64,000 bases of DNA from Prosapia bicincta (taxonomy: Eukaryota > Arthropoda > Insecta > Hemiptera > Cercopidae). Every line of letters begins with the position of its first letter. Position 1 is the stretch's first letter. A program made the position numbers and the translations under genes. Under the pieces are notes generated by a model, which made no database searches, was not told the DNA's origin, and worked only from the letters and a program-made list of their open reading frames with translations. Where the stretch lies: the NCBI GenBank assembly GCA_036971475.1, contig JBAIZL010000001.1, positions 215,819,444 to 215,883,443 on the forward strand, read 5' to 3'. Positions 23,436 through 37,604 of the stretch are shown piece after piece.

Positions 23436-23572
23436 AGTAATTATTGCGTAGCTAAGTAAATACTGACTGACACGCTACTCGAGTAGAGGCACCAGCTAGT
23501 AAGCTATTATGCATTCACTTAGTTATGCAATAGTTTAATCAGTGAATTCACAATGATTACAACAAACAACCA
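23436..23572 (+). repeat. Foldback family F1, copy 1
   Basis: Inverted arms TTATTGCGTAGCTAAGTAAATAC and GCATTCACTTAGTTATGCAA, followed by the outer tail TAGTTTAATCAGTGAATTCA and GATTACAACAAACAAC. The same tail marks the copies at 33995-34193, 55045-55213, 57873-57953 and 61373-61596. Confidence 0.75.
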
Positions 23573-23916
23573 TAACTAAATAGTTTCTAAAACCTATAAC
23601 CTTTCCTAACCTATCAGAAGCAAAACAGAAAAACCTTTCTCATATATTGTTACGGCGTGAGTTGGACCTGTTGTCCAAAAAGCGATGTTAGATACAAACT
23701 TTTAATAAACAACTAATATGAATGAGAGAGGGTTAGCTATCTAATAGATTTTACCAAGTTCTGGATAACTAGAAGTACTCTAAAAGCGGTTTTAAAACCT
23801 ACACGGCTAAATTAAAGTCAAAACTTTAGAAAAGCTAATAAGTTACCTTGTTTAATGAACTTGAAAATTCATTATTGATTTCTTTCTATAAAATTAAAAT
23901 GATGTTAGTGACATGT

Positions 23917-24850
23917 GAGTGATCATTTCACTCGTGTGTTTAAATGAATGAAAGAGACATGACAGATTCTGTGACAAGAAGAATGAGCATTTCACTCATG
24001 TGATGAAATAAATGAAAGAATCATGACAGATTCGGTGACAAGAAGAATGAGCATTTCACTCATGTGATGAAATAAATGAAAGAATCATGACAGATTCGGT
24101 GACAAGAAGAATGAGTATTTCACTCATGTGATGAAATAAATGAAAGAATCATAACAGATTCGGTGACAAGAAGAATGAGCATTTCACTCATGTGATGAAA
24201 TAAATGAAAGAATCATGACAGATTCGGTGACAAGAAGAATGAGCATTTCACTCATGTGATGAAATAAATGAAAGAATCATGACAGATTCGGTGACAAGAA
24301 GAATGAGCATTTCACTCATATGTTGAAATGAATGAAAGAGGCATGGCAGATTAGGTGACAAGAAAGGAGAGCATTTCACTCATGTGTTGAAATGAATAAA
24401 AGAATCATGACAGATTCAGTGACAAGAAGAATGAGCATTTCACTCATGTGTTGAAATGAATGAAAGAGGCATGACATATTCGGGGACAAGAAAGGAGAGC
24501 AATTCACTAATGTGTTGAAATGAATGAAAGAGGCATGACATATATGGGGACAAGAAAGGAGAGCATTTCACTCATGTGTTGAAATGAATGAAAGAGGCAT
24601 GACAGATTCGGTGACAAGAAGAATGAGCATTTCACTCATGTGTTGAAATGAATGAAAGAGGCATGACATATTCGGGGACAAGAAAGGATAGCATTTCACT
24701 AATGGGTTGAAATGAATGAAAGAATCATGACAGAATTGGTGGCAAAAAAGGAGAGCATTTCACTAAAGTGATGTGAATGAAAGAAGCATGACAGAATTGG
24801 TGGCAAGAAAGGAGAGCATTTCACTAAAGTGATGTGAATGAAAGAAGCAC
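23917..24850 (+). repeat. 64-bp minisatellite, about 14-15 copies
   Basis: Unit with GAATGAGCATTTCACTCATG, TGATGAAATAAATGAAAG and TGACAGATTCGGTGACAAGAA. The starts at 23981 and 24045 give the 64-base period. Units near 23981-24300 are almost identical, while later ones diverge (AAGAAAGGAGAGCA in place of AAGAAGAATGAGCA) and the last ones are shortened. No open frame persists. Confidence 0.95.
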
Positions 24851-26520
24851 AATTGTTCTGGAATATCAATATGATAGATACTTCTCGAGGAGGATATTTT
24901 GGTCATTTTAATAAGACTGCAAGAGAAACGTTGTACCACAAACTTTGAGAAATAGTGGGAAAAAGAATTACAGCAATTGGACATAAAATCTTTTATTCAA
25001 AAAATAAAAGCTTTGTTCAAGCCGTAAAATTATTCTTTTTTATTAATTTTGCATGATCTATTTTCTAGTTGAAAGTAAAGCTATGCTTTTCTAAAACTGT
25101 GGACAATAAAACTATCAGATATTACTTCAACATCAATAAACAACAAATCCTAAAAGATGTTTGAAATTTTCTGTCAATTAGTTTTTATTTTTCTTGCTAT
25201 GTTTTAAGGCTAAAGCACAATAAAAGCATGACAAAGAGAGTGATTTGAAGCTATTTGTAAATTATTTAATAACAGTGAAAGCTGGTGCTAATAAGGGGGA
25301 TATCCTTAGCCTAAGGTGGGGTTTTGTTACACAACAGTCATTATTACTTGTGCCTTACCTAATGACGTTACAGAATAACTCAAGGCACAGTCTTCATTCA
25401 TGTTTTTTGTTTAGAACTTTTTGTAATTTTATTTGTGAGTGTGTTCATAAGAAATAACTCAACAGAGGCTATCGTCACCTAATATGTATGAATATAGTTA
25501 AAGAAAACATTAAAAGAGCCTCAATAATTATTTTTTGTAGCATGATTTCGAGAGAACGCATGAGTGCGCCACATTAATAAAGTAAAAAGACATGTCTACC
25601 TACCTGTTCCTACTTACTACTGTATTTTGTATACAAGACCACAATAGGGGTAAGAAATGCCTGCTACAACTTGATGTATAAAGAGGGAAAGGAATATAAG
25701 CCTCGTTATTTGATTAAAAACAAACTGCGTATTATCATTTATGAAGGATATGAAAAGAAATGTAAATAACAAGAAAATTCATGGTTTATTTGTGTAAGAT
25801 TGTAATCTGATTCTTTTATGGTTTTGAGGGGATGGGTCAATAATATTATTACCAATTTGAATTTAGGATAGTAACAAAAATCATTTGACTCTTTGGATTT
25901 GTCTAGGTGGCATGTTTGAAGTAGACATATTTGATGAATTACCCACCAGTTGCATCCTTTTTAGGGAAGGTAAGAAAAATTAGGTAGTATAAGTTTAGGT
26001 CTAAGTATAGGAGATAAAATTAGATATAATATTTTATGGAGTAAGGAAAACATCGACCTGTTAGACTCCTATGTAGAAGGAATAATTGAATAAGGCTAAA
26101 AGAATGCAATGTTAACATAGTACAAAAGGTTATGTGGGGCCATAAGGAAGTACTAATCTGTTTACATGTTAAACTTCTATAGTAATGTTTTGTATAAATA
26201 AAAACAAAGGTGGTAAAATTAAAATAAACAATGAGTTTAAATTAATATATTTTCTGTTTTTCAGACTTTAGTTGTGTGGTAGTTATATAGAAAACATTCA
26301 GATAAGATTATAATGAAACCCCATACACAGCCCAAAACAGAGTTCTTTTAAGTCTCGAATGGGTCAGTAAATCTAATTATGTGCTATCTATGGTAAGGAA
26401 TATGTTAAGAATAGCAGGTCAGTACTATCAACACAAAACCACTTGTTTTGGGTTAGGACATGTTTAGGAAAGGATCATAGCATTGTATATTTTATACATA
26501 CTTGCAGTAGTTCTATTCTT
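24851..26520. other. AT-rich DNA before the large satellite
   Basis: No gene or repeat recognised. A 70-codon frame at 25245-25457 is featureless. Confidence 0.4.
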
Positions 26521-29500
26521 TCTAAGTAACAGGGAGGGGATTAGCCGCTACACAAAGATGTAGCGAGGAAGAATAGATTAGGGTATCTCTAGTACTTGGA
26601 GCAATGGAAACTAAAGGCTTATGTGGCTAGCATGGGTAACATGTAATAGACCTACTCTAAGTAACAGGGAAGGGATTAGCCGCTACACAAAGATGTAGCG
26701 AGGAAGAATAGATTAGGGTATCTCTAGTACTTGGAGCAATGGAAACTAAAGGCTTATGTGGCTAGCATGGGTAACATGTAATAGACCTACTCTAAGTAAC
26801 AGGGAAGGGATTAGCCGCTACACAAAGATGTAGCGAGGAAGAATAGATTAGGGTATCTCTAGTACTTGGAGCAATGGAAACTAAAGGCTTATGTGGCTAG
26901 CATGGGTAACATGTAGTAGACCTACTCTAAGTAACAGGGAGGGGATTAGCCGCTACACAAAGATGTAGCGAGGAAGAATAGATTAGGGTATCTCTAGTAC
27001 TTGGAGCAATGGAAACTAAAGGCTTATGTGGCTAGCATGGGTAACATGTAATAGACCTACTCTAAGTAACAGGGAGGGGATTAGCCGCTACACAAAGATG
27101 TAGCGAGGAAGAATAGATTAGGGCATCTCTAGTGCTTGGAGCAATGGAAACTAAAGGCTTATGTGGCTAGCATGGGTAACATGTAATAGACCTACTCTAA
27201 GTAACAGGGAGGGGATTAGCCGCTACACAAAGATGTAGCGAGGAAGAATAGATTAGGGCATCTCTAGTGCTTGGAGCAATGGAAACTAAAGGCTTATGTG
27301 GCTAGCATGGGTAACATGTAATAGACCTACTCTAAGTAACAGGGAGGGGATTAGCCGCTACACAAAGATGTAGCGAGGAAGAATAGATTAGGGCATCTCT
27401 AGTGCTTGGAGCAATGGAAACTAAAGGCTTATGTGGCTAGCATGGGTAACATGTAATAGACCTACTCTAAGTAACAGGGAGGGGATTAGCCGCTACACAA
27501 AGATGTAGCGAGGAAGAATAGATTAGGGCATCTCTAGTGCTTGGAGCAATGGAAACTAAAGGCTTATGTGGCTAGCATGGGTAACATGTAGTAGACCTAC
27601 TCTAAGTAACAGGGAGGGGATTAGCCGCTACACAAAGATGTAGCGAGGAAGAATAGATTAGGGCATCTCTAGTGCTTTTAGCAATGGAAACTAAAGGCTT
27701 ATGTGGCTAGCATGGGTAACATGTAATAGACCTACTCTAAGTAACATGGAGGGGATTAGCCGCTACACAAAGATGAGGCGAGGAAGAATATATTAGTGCA
27801 TCTCTAGTACTTGGAGCAATGGAAACTAAAGGCTTATGTGGCTAGCATGGGTAACATGTAACAGACCTACTCTAAGTAACAGGGAGGGGATTAGCCGCTA
27901 CACAAAGATGTAGCGAGGAAGAATAGATTAGGGCATCTCTAGTGCTTGGAGCAATGGAAACTAAAGGCTTATGTGGCTAGCATGGGTAACATGTAATAGA
28001 CCTACTCTAAGTAACATGGAGGGGATTAGCCGCTACACAAAGATGAGGCGAGGAAGAATATATTAGTGCATCTCTAGTACTTGGAGCAATGGAAACTAAA
28101 GGCTTATGTGGCTAGCATGGGTAACATGTAATAGACCTACTCTAAGTAACATGGAGGGGATTAGCCGCTACACAAAGATGTAGCGAGGAAGAATAGATTA
28201 GGGCATCTCTAGTGCTTGGAGCAATGGAAACTAAAGGCTTATGTGGCTAGCATGGGTAACATGTAATAGACCTACTCTAAGTAACAGGGAGGGGATTAGC
28301 CGCTACACAAAGATGTAGCGAGGAAGAATAGATTAGGGCATCTCTAGTACTTGGAGCAATGGAAACTAAAGGCTTATGTGGCTAGCATGGGTAACATGTA
28401 ATAGACCTACTCTAAGTAACATGGAGGGGATTAGCCGCTACACAAAGATGTAGCGAGGAAGAATAGATTAGGGCATCTCTAGTGCTTGGAGCAATGGAAA
28501 CTAAAGGCTTATGTGGCTAGCATGGGTAACATGTAATAGACCTACTCTAAGTAACAGGGAAGGGATTAGCCGCTACACAAAGATGTAGCGAGGAAGAATA
28601 GATTAGGGCATCTCTAGTACTTGGAGCAATGGAAACTAAAGGCTTATGTGGCTAGCATGGGTAACATGTAATAGACCTACTCTAAGTAACAGGGAGGGGA
28701 TTAGCCGCTACACAAAGATGAGGCGAGGAAGAATAGATTAGAGCATCTCTAGTACTTGGAGCAATGGAAACTAAAGGCTTATGTGGCTAGCATGGGTAAC
28801 ATGTAGTAGACCTACTCTAAGTAACAGGGAGGGGATTAGCCGCTACACAAAGATGAGGCGAGGAAGAATAGATTAGAGCATCTCTAGTACTTGGAGCAAT
28901 GGAAACTAAAGGCTTATGTGGCTATAATGGGTAACATGTAGTAGACCTACTCTAAGTAACAGGGAGGGGATTAGCCGCTACACAAAGATGTAGCGAGGAA
29001 GATTAGATTAGGGCATCTTTAGTGCTTGGAGGAATGGAAACTAAAGGCTTATGTGGCTAGCATGGGTAACATGTGGTAGACCTACTCTAAGTAACAGGGA
29101 GGGGATTAGCCGCTACACAAAGATGTAGCGAGAAAGAATAGATTAGGGCATCTCTAGTACTTGGAGCAATAGAAACTAAAGGCTTATGTGGCTAGCATGG
29201 GTAACATGTAATAGACCTACTCTAAGTAACAGGGAGGGGATTAGCCGCTACACAAAGATGTAGCGAGGAAGAATAGATTAGGGCATCTCTAGTGCTTGGA
29301 GCAATGGAAACTAAAGGCTTATGTGGCTAGCATTGGTAACATGTAATAGACCTACTCTAAGTAACATGGAGGGGATTAGCCGCTACACAAAGATGTAGCG
29401 AGGAAGATTAGATTAGGGCATCTTTAGTGCTTGGAGGAATGGAAACTAAAGGCTTATGTGGCTAGCATGGGTAACATGTAATAGACCTACTCTAAGTAAC

Positions 29501-32500
29501 AGGGAGGGGATTAGCCGCTACACAAAGATGTAGCGAGGAAGAATAGATTAGGGCATCTCTAGTACTTGGAGCAATAGAAACTAAAGGCTTATGTGGCTAG
29601 CATGGGTAACATGTAATAGACCTACTCTAAGTAACAGGGAGGGGATTAGCCGCTACACAAAGATGTAGCGAGGAAGAATAGATTAGGGCATCTCTAGTGC
29701 TTGGAGCAATGGAAACTAAAGGCTTATGTGGCTAGCATGGGTAACATGTAATAGACCTACTCTAAGTAACATGGAGGGGATTAGCCGCTACACAAAGATG
29801 TAGCGAGGAAGATTAGATTAGGGCATCTTTAGTGCTTGGAGGAATGGAAACTAAAGGCTTATGTGGCTAGCATGGGTAACATGTAATAGACCTACTCTAA
29901 GTAACATGGAGGGGATTAGCCGCTACACAAAGATGAGGCGAGGAAGAATAGATTAGAGCATCTCTAGTACTTGGAGCAATGGAAACTAAAGGCTTATGTG
30001 GCTAGCATGGGTAACATGTAATAGACCTACTCTAAGTAACAGGGAAGGGATTAGCCGCTACACAAAGATGTAGCGAGGAAGAATAGATTAGGGCATCTCT
30101 AGTGCTTGGAGCAATGGAAACTAAAGGCTTATGTGGCTAGCATGGGTAACATGTAATAGACCTACTCTAAGTAACAGGGAGGGGATTAGCCGCTACACAA
30201 AGATGTAGTGAGGAAGAATAGATTAGGGCATCTCTAGTGCTTGGAGCAATGGAAACTAAAGGCTTATGTGGCTAGCATGGGTAACATGTAGTAGACCTAC
30301 TCTAAGTAACAGGGAGGGGATTAGCCGCTACACAAAGATGTAGCGAGGAAGAATAGATTAGGGCATCTCTAGTGCTTGGAGCAATGGAAACTAAAGGCTT
30401 ATGTGGCTAGCATGGGTAACATGTAGTAGACCTACTCTAAGTAACAGGGAGGGGATTACCCGCTACACAAAGATGTAGCGAGGAAGAATAGATTAGGGCA
30501 TCTCTAGTGCTTGGAGCAATGGAAACTAAAGGCTTATGTGGCTAGCATGGGTAACATGTAGTAGACCTACTCTAAGTAACAGGGAGGGGATTACCCGCTA
30601 CACAAAGATGTAGCGAGGAAGAATAGATTAGGGCATCTCTAGTGCTTGGAGCAATGGAAACTAAAGGCTTATGTGGCTAGCATGGGTAACATGTAATAGA
30701 CCTACTCTAAGTAACATGGAGGGGATTAGCCGCTACACAAAGATGTAGTGAGGAAGAATAGATTAGGGCATCTCTAGTGCTTGGAGCAATGGAAACTAAA
30801 GGCTTATGTGGCTAGCATGGGTAACATGTAGTAGACCTACTCTAAGTAACAGGGAGGGGATTACCCGCTACACAAAGATGTAGCGAGGAAGAATAGATTA
30901 GGGCATCTCTAGTGCTTGGAGCAATGGAAACTAAAGGCTTATGTGGCTAGCATGGGTAACATGTAGTAGACCTACTCTAAGTAACAGGGAGGGGATTACC
31001 CGCTACACAAAGATGTAGCGAGGAAGAATAGATTAGGGCATCTCTAGTGCTTGGAGCAATGGAAACTAAAGGCTTATGTGGCTAGCATGGGTAACATGTA
31101 GTAGACCTACTCTAAGTAACAGGGAGGGGATTACCCGCTACACAAAGATGTAGCGAGGAAGAATAGATTAGGGCATCTCTAGTGCTTGGAGCAATGGAAA
31201 CTAAAGGCTTATGTGGCTAGCATGGGTAACATGTAGTAGACCTACTCTAAGTAACAGGGAGGGGATTACCCGCTACACAAAGATGTAGCGAGGAAGAATA
31301 GATTAGGGCATCTCTAGTGCTTGGAGCAATGGAAACTAAAGGCTTATGTGGCTAGCATGGGTAACATGTAGTAGACCTACTCTAAGTAACAGGGAGGGGA
31401 TTAGCCACTACACAAAGATGTAGTGAGGAAGAATAGATTAGGGCATCTCTAGTGCTTGGAGCAATGGAAACTAAAGGCTTATGTGGCTAGCATGGGTAAC
31501 ATGTAGTAGACCTACTCTAAGTAACAGGGAGGGGATTACCCGCTACACAAAGATGTAGCGAGGAAGAATAGATTAGGGCATCTCTAGTGCTTGGAGCAAT
31601 GGAAACTAAAGGCTTATGTGGCTAGCATGGGTAACATGTAGTAGACCTACTCTAAGTAACAGGGAGGGGATTACCCGCTACACAAAGATGTAGCGAGGAA
31701 GAATAGATTAGGGCATCTCTAGTGCTTGGAGCAATGGAAACTAAAGGCTTATGTGGCTAGCATGGGTAACATGTAGTAGACCTACTCTAAGTAACAGGGA
31801 GGGGATTACCCGCTACACAAAGATGTAGCGAGGAAGAATAGATTAGGGCATCTCTAGTGCTTGGAGCAATGGAAACTAAAGGCTTATGTGGCTAGCATGG
31901 GTAACATGTAATAGACCTACTCTAAGTAACATGGAGGGGATTAGCCGCTACACAAAGATGTAGTGAGGAAGAATAGATTAGGGCATCTCTAGTGCTTGGA
32001 GCAATGGAAACTAAAGGCTTATGTGGCTAGCATGGGTAACATGTAATAGACCTACTCTAAGTAACAGGGAGGGGATTAGCCGCTACACAAAGATGTAGCG
32101 AGGAAGAATAGATTAGGGCATCTCTAGTGCTTTTAGCAATGGAAACTAAAGGCTTATGTGGCTAGCATGGGTAACATGTAATAGACCTACTCTAAGTAAC
32201 ATGGAGGGGATTAGCCGCTACACAAAGATGTAGTGAGGAAGAATAGATTAGGGCATCTCTAGTGCTTGGAGCAATGGAAACTAAAGGCTTATGTGGCTAG
32301 CATGGGTAACATGTAATAGACCTACTCTAAGTAACATGGAGGGGATTAGCCGCTACACAAAGATGTAGCGAGGAAGAATAGATTAGGGCATCTCTAGTAC
32401 TTGGAGCAATGGAAACTAAAGGCTTATATGGCTAGCATGGGTAACATGTAATAGACCTACTCTAAGTAACAGGGAGGGGATTAGCCGCTACACAAAGATA

Positions 32501-33945
32501 TAGTGAGGAAGAATAGATTAGGGCATCTCTAGTGCTTGGAGCAATGGAAACTAAAGGCTTATGTGGCTAGCATGGGTAACATGTAATAGACCTACTCTAA
32601 GTAACATGGAGGGGATTAGCCGCTACACAAAGATGTAGCGAGGAAGAATAGATTAGGGCATCTCTAGTACTTGGAGCAATGGAAACTAAAGGCTTATGTG
32701 GCTAGCATGGGTAACATGTAATAGACCTACTCTAAGTAACAGGGAGGGGATTACCCGCTACACAAAGATGTAGCGAGGAAGAATAGATTAGGGCATCTCT
32801 AGTGCTTGGAGCAATGGAAACTAAAGGCTTATGTGGCTAGCATGGGTAACATGTAATAGACCTACTCTAAGTAACAGGGAGGGGATTACCCGCTACACAA
32901 AGATGTAGCGAGGAAGAATAGATTAGGGCATCTCTAGTACTTGGAGCAATGGAAACTAAAGGCTTATGTGGCTAGCATGGGTAACATGTAATAGACCTAC
33001 TCTAAGTAACATGGAGGGGATTAGCCGCTACACAAAGATGTAGCGAGGAAGAATAGATTAGGGCATCTCTAGTACTTGGAGCAATGGAAACTAAAGGCTT
33101 ATGTGGCTAGCATGGGTAACATGTAATAGACCTACTCTAAGTAACAGGGAGGGGATTACCCGCTACACAAAGATGTAGCGAGGAAGAATAGATTAGGGCA
33201 TCTCTAGTGCTTGGAGCAATGGAAACTAAAGGCTTATGTGGCTAGCATGGGTAACATGTAATAGACCTACTCTAAGTAACAGGGAGGGGATTACCCGCTA
33301 CACAAAGATGTAGCGAGGAAGAATAGATTAGGGCATCTCTAGTGCTTGGAGCAATGGAAACTAAAGGCTTATGTGGCTAGCATGGGTAACATGTAATAGA
33401 CCTACTCTAAGTAACATGGAGGGGATTAGCCGCTACACAAAGATATAGTGAGGAAGAATAGATTAGGGCATCTCTAGTGCTTGGAGCAATGGAAACTAAA
33501 GCCTTATGTGGCTAGCATGGGTAACATGTAGTAGACCTACTCTAAGTAACAGGGAGGGGATTAGCCGCTACACAAAGATGTAGCGAGGAAGAATAGATTA
33601 GGGCATCTCTAGTACTTGGAGCAATGGAAACCAAAGCCTTATGTGGCTAGCATGGGTAACATGTAATAGACCTACTCTAAGTAACAGGGAGGGGATTAGC
33701 CGCTACACAAAGATGTAGCGAGGAAGAATAGATTAGGGCATCTCTAGTACTTGGAGCAATGGAAACTAAAGCCTTATGTGGCTAGCATGGGTAACATGTA
33801 ATAGACCTACTCTAAGTAACAGGGAGGGGATTAGCAGCTACACAAAGATGTAGCGAGGAAGATTAGATTAGGGCATCTTTAGTGCTTGGAGCAATGGAAA
33901 CTAAAGGCTTATGCGGCTAGCATGGGTAACATGTAATAGACCTAC
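26521..33945 (+). repeat. 135-bp satellite array, 55 units
   Basis: TCTAAGTAACAGGGAGG-type unit starts recur exactly every 135 bases. The starts at 26521, 26656, 26791 and so on to the partial start at 33946 give 7425 = 55 x 135, so no net insertion or deletion has accumulated. Units differ by a few substitutions. Every unit has an inverted repeat, CGCTACA-CAAAGA-TGTAGCG, or a variant of it. Although 135 is a multiple of three, all six frames are closed, so it does not encode a repeat protein. The last AT-poor unit runs into CTTAGGATAG, and unique DNA follows. Confidence 0.98.
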
Positions 33946-33994
33946 TCTAACTTAGGATAGATAAGAAACAACCTATAAAGCATAAGTAAAGAAG

Positions 33995-34193
33995 TTGCTT
34001 GATGTAATCATCTTGAATTCACTGATTAAACTATAATTAAAAATTACTTAACTAAGTGAATACATAGGGCTAACTTGCTGATACGTTACTTAAGTAGAGG
34101 CTTTGCTTCGTAAAAGGAACGATTATTTTGAAACGCATCAGGAAGTAAGCCCTTACGTATTCACTTACTTAAGTATTTTTTAATTATAAGTAG
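33995..34193 (-). repeat. Foldback family F1, copy 2
   Basis: Outer tail GAAGTTGCTTGATGTAATCA and CTTGAATTCACTGATTAAAC, then inverted arms TTACTTAACTAAGTGAATAC and GTATTCACTTACTTAAGTA. It lies right after the satellite array. Confidence 0.8.
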
Positions 34194-35589
34194 AGTTGAG
34201 CACAAAAGATAAGGTAAAGTTTCATCTGTGATGTAGACTTTCTCTTTGTTGGCTTCATATGGATGTTTTTACCTATTACATTTCATAAAGGCAAGATTAT
34301 CATCTAGTTAGAGGACGTCATATTCTGATACTGGAAATAGGAGAAAATTGTTACAGGACAAGTGTAGTTCCCCTTCTCTCATTGGGGTTTTAATATATCA
34401 GACACCAGCTGATAACTGCCTCTAAAAGTACATGTAAGTGGATAGTGTGTTAAAGGAGGTAAAGTAAAGGATTGTGAATATATGTAGGATTAAGATATAA
34501 ACACAAGGTCACTCAATCCATTTAGATTAGGATACTGAACAGTAAATAGATAAGCACTTTAACTTCAAAAAAGTTTTTTTTTATTTTTGCAGCCAATAAT
34601 AACATCAGGAAAATACAATATTATTGGTAGCAGACAGCTTTTTACAACCATAATCGGCTCTAAGACATGAAATATGTAAACCTATAGTTAGTTCATCACA
34701 GGCAGAATAAAAACACTAAGTGAAGGGGTAGGCAGGCACATAATACACACATATTGCTTCCAGCGTCTTCAAAAAATATATAAGGGTTACAGTATATTCA
34801 GTGTTATGAGGATTTTCATGTTAGACACACATATTAACAACTTTACATGAAAGAACTATTTACAATTTGTTTTGATTGAGGCAGTGCTGAAAGCTATTAG
34901 AAATAATTTAAAATGTATGCTATTTTAGGTTTATGAAGTCTGTCAAGGTATAAACTGGCCTTACAAAGTTTACAAATTAAAGTAGATTTAAAAAAAAATT
35001 CATTTATGTTCTCCATTTTTTTTTTTTAAATATACCACAATGAAAAGAACATGAGATAAATAACTATCTGTTAATACATTTTTTAGGTTTCTAAAGTGAT
35101 GTATATTTTTACAGACACCAATCCCTAATCAAAATAACTAGCATATTCAATTAATCCAACAGTAGTTTCATTGTATGATTCTAAAACAAATAAAAAAATT
35201 TGTTGTGACACTCAGGGGAGTCCCGACAAAAGTGATAAAAAAATATAAGTAATAGTTTCACAAAAGTCCCAACGAAAATTATCGAAAATAAGGATTTACA
35301 CATTTTTCATTAACTTTTACATCTTCGTTTGCTATATTTATTAAATACTAATATTTGCTGTACTTAATAATAAAATAATGTGGATAGCAAAAAGCATTTA
35401 TTAGAAGTTTACTGCATATAAATTTTTTAACAACTATTCAAATCAATTCTTTAAAAAGTATAAGACAGGCCTAAAAATGTTTTACTTTCAAATAATGGAT
35501 TAAAAATACATAAATTATTATTATCGTTATATTAAATTATTTGTATTGAGATTCATCAAAATTTTAAAAATTAATATATTTATTAACTG
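34194..35589. other. AT-rich intergenic DNA
   Basis: Nothing recognised except a weak GTAGACTTTCTCTTTGTTGG version of the dispersed motif near 34244. Confidence 0.4.
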
Positions 35590-35735
35590 ATCAAAACTAT
35601 TTAACAATAATCTATGTGTAAAACAACTGTTCTACAACATAACCTATAACACAAAATCAGCTGTCAAATGAAATCATATGTTGTAAGTTATATGCTGTAT
35701 AAAGTATAGTTTCAGAAATTGCATAACACAAAAAC
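35590..35735 (+). repeat. Dispersed repeat family F2, copy 3
   Basis: Shares ACAACTGTTCTACAACATAACCTATAA-type order, ATCAGCTG and AAATCATATG with the other F2 copies. Confidence 0.6.
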
Positions 35736-36162
35736 GGTTTAATATCATGTTTTGTTCACCATTCATAAAGAGCCTTCAAAAATCCCTTCAAAAATTGGTG
35801 AAGCTATAAGTTTAAAGTGGCCCTTCTCCTACTTTTTAAAAAAACACTTAAAATAATTTCAAAGTGTTTAAATACAAATATATTTTTACTTTTGAAGCAC
35901 AGTGTTTCATATATTTTAAAACTTAAATAAATAACCAGTAATAAATAATAATTTCTTTTCAAAAATATAGATATTTGTACCATCATCATAACACTGAATA
36001 ACATCGATATAAATGTTGCCTGTTTCTTTAATTTTTTTTCTTCTTTTTAGTTTTTTTTTGAGCAACTTTATAATCTACTTATAAGTAATATACCATACAA
36101 TAGTTACATTTCTAACAAGTATAAATTTCATCAAATTTGAACTATGATAGCAAGTTTTTATA

Positions 36163-36164
<2 letters not shown>

Positions 36165-36251
<87 letters not shown>
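36165..36251. repeat. (TA)n microsatellite
   Basis: About 43 uninterrupted AT dinucleotides. Confidence 0.97.
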
Positions 36252-36252
<1 letters not shown>

Positions 36253-37194
36253 CTCTATTGTAACAAACAAAATTAATATTTATATTCAGGTAATTTCAGT
36301 GTTGAACAAATAGAACAAAACAAAAACATACACAATTAAAAACGGAAAATACATTTTTAGATTTGTTAAAAAATGTTTTTGTAAAGACAGTATCATTATT
36401 GAAAAAGTTAGAAAAATAGGATTTTTAAAAATATATCATATTAACTTATTTAGGAATTTTGGAAAAAGGCAGTAACTGCACAAGGTTATCCCCTTTCTGG
36501 TCCTTACTGTAAGTCGTTGATAATAAACGAATCTAAATGCTCGATATTAAGAACAAAATTAAAAACTAAAACTTTTATAAAAAATTAGTCAAATGAAATA
36601 CATTGCTTCAATTGTAAAAAAAAAATATATTTTTTATAAAATTTATAAATTTTCAGTTTTGTAAGAAATTCTTAGATTGTTTTATAGCTTTGGAACTTCG
36701 ATGAATATCATATTTCTTTAAAAACTAGTTCGTTTTAACCAAGGCCTTACATAAGATTAGTTTCTGAAACAGTGTTTGCAAACCTTTGCTTTACCTGCAA
36801 ATACTTTGTGCTGCTGTGTTTGTTTTTGTGACACTGGACTATAGGAAAGTATTGTTCTTTTTTTTGTGAAAAACCAAATAACTGGTATTATCAGTCATTA
36901 AGCAATACTGACACAATAAATCTGCATTTCAAGTCTGTGTAGATCCATACTAGTTCACCCAGGATGAGAAAGTGTGACTGAAAATGGAAAACTTTCTAAT
37001 TGTTGCATTTGTAGTATTTTCAGCAAAAGTATTGACCCAGGCAGTGTAATTGACAACTATTAATATCTATATACCTTTCACAAATGAGATACCATAACAT
37101 GGTGTAAGACATCCCCTCAGGGTAACTTTAACCCACTAACAAAATAAAGATTTTGACTTAAATGCTTGGACATATATTAAATTTGTAACTCTTA

Positions 37195-37300
37195 CCTATA
37201 ATAGCACTTTAATTCCATTGTTGAGGATGGACTGATTTGGGAGAATTTCCCATTGTTAACTCAGACCATTGTTACAGTCTAAGTTGACAATGGAATATAA
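37195..37300 (-). repeat. Family F3 repeat, copy 1 (hammerhead-like, degraded)
   Basis: On the minus strand: GAG, TTAACAAT, GGGAAATTCTCCC, AAA, CCTCAAC. It is the reverse-oriented relative of the copy at 37605-37665. Confidence 0.5.
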
Positions 37301-37604
37301 CTCAAAGATACTCAGTAGTACTATAGACAAGTTTAACATATATTAATATAATTGCTTACAGTTGTTTAGGTGTAAACTAGAAGATTGGAGATGGAATCAA
37401 ATATAGATAATAATTTTATTCTTGTTTTAATATTTTTAGTACAGATATGTCAAGGTGACTAAAATTCTATTTGATTTAAAAATTTAAAACTTCAAAATTT
37501 TTGAAAAATATGTATTAAATGTGAATATGCGGTTTTATGAGACTATCAGTAAGATATATTTTAAGTAAAGATTAATATTTCCTTGTGAAAAAAATATAAA
37601 ATGT

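Noticed and set aside
26521..33945. CRISPR-like array
   Set aside because: Head-to-tail 135-bp units with no unique spacers, in an intron-bearing animal genome. It is a satellite.
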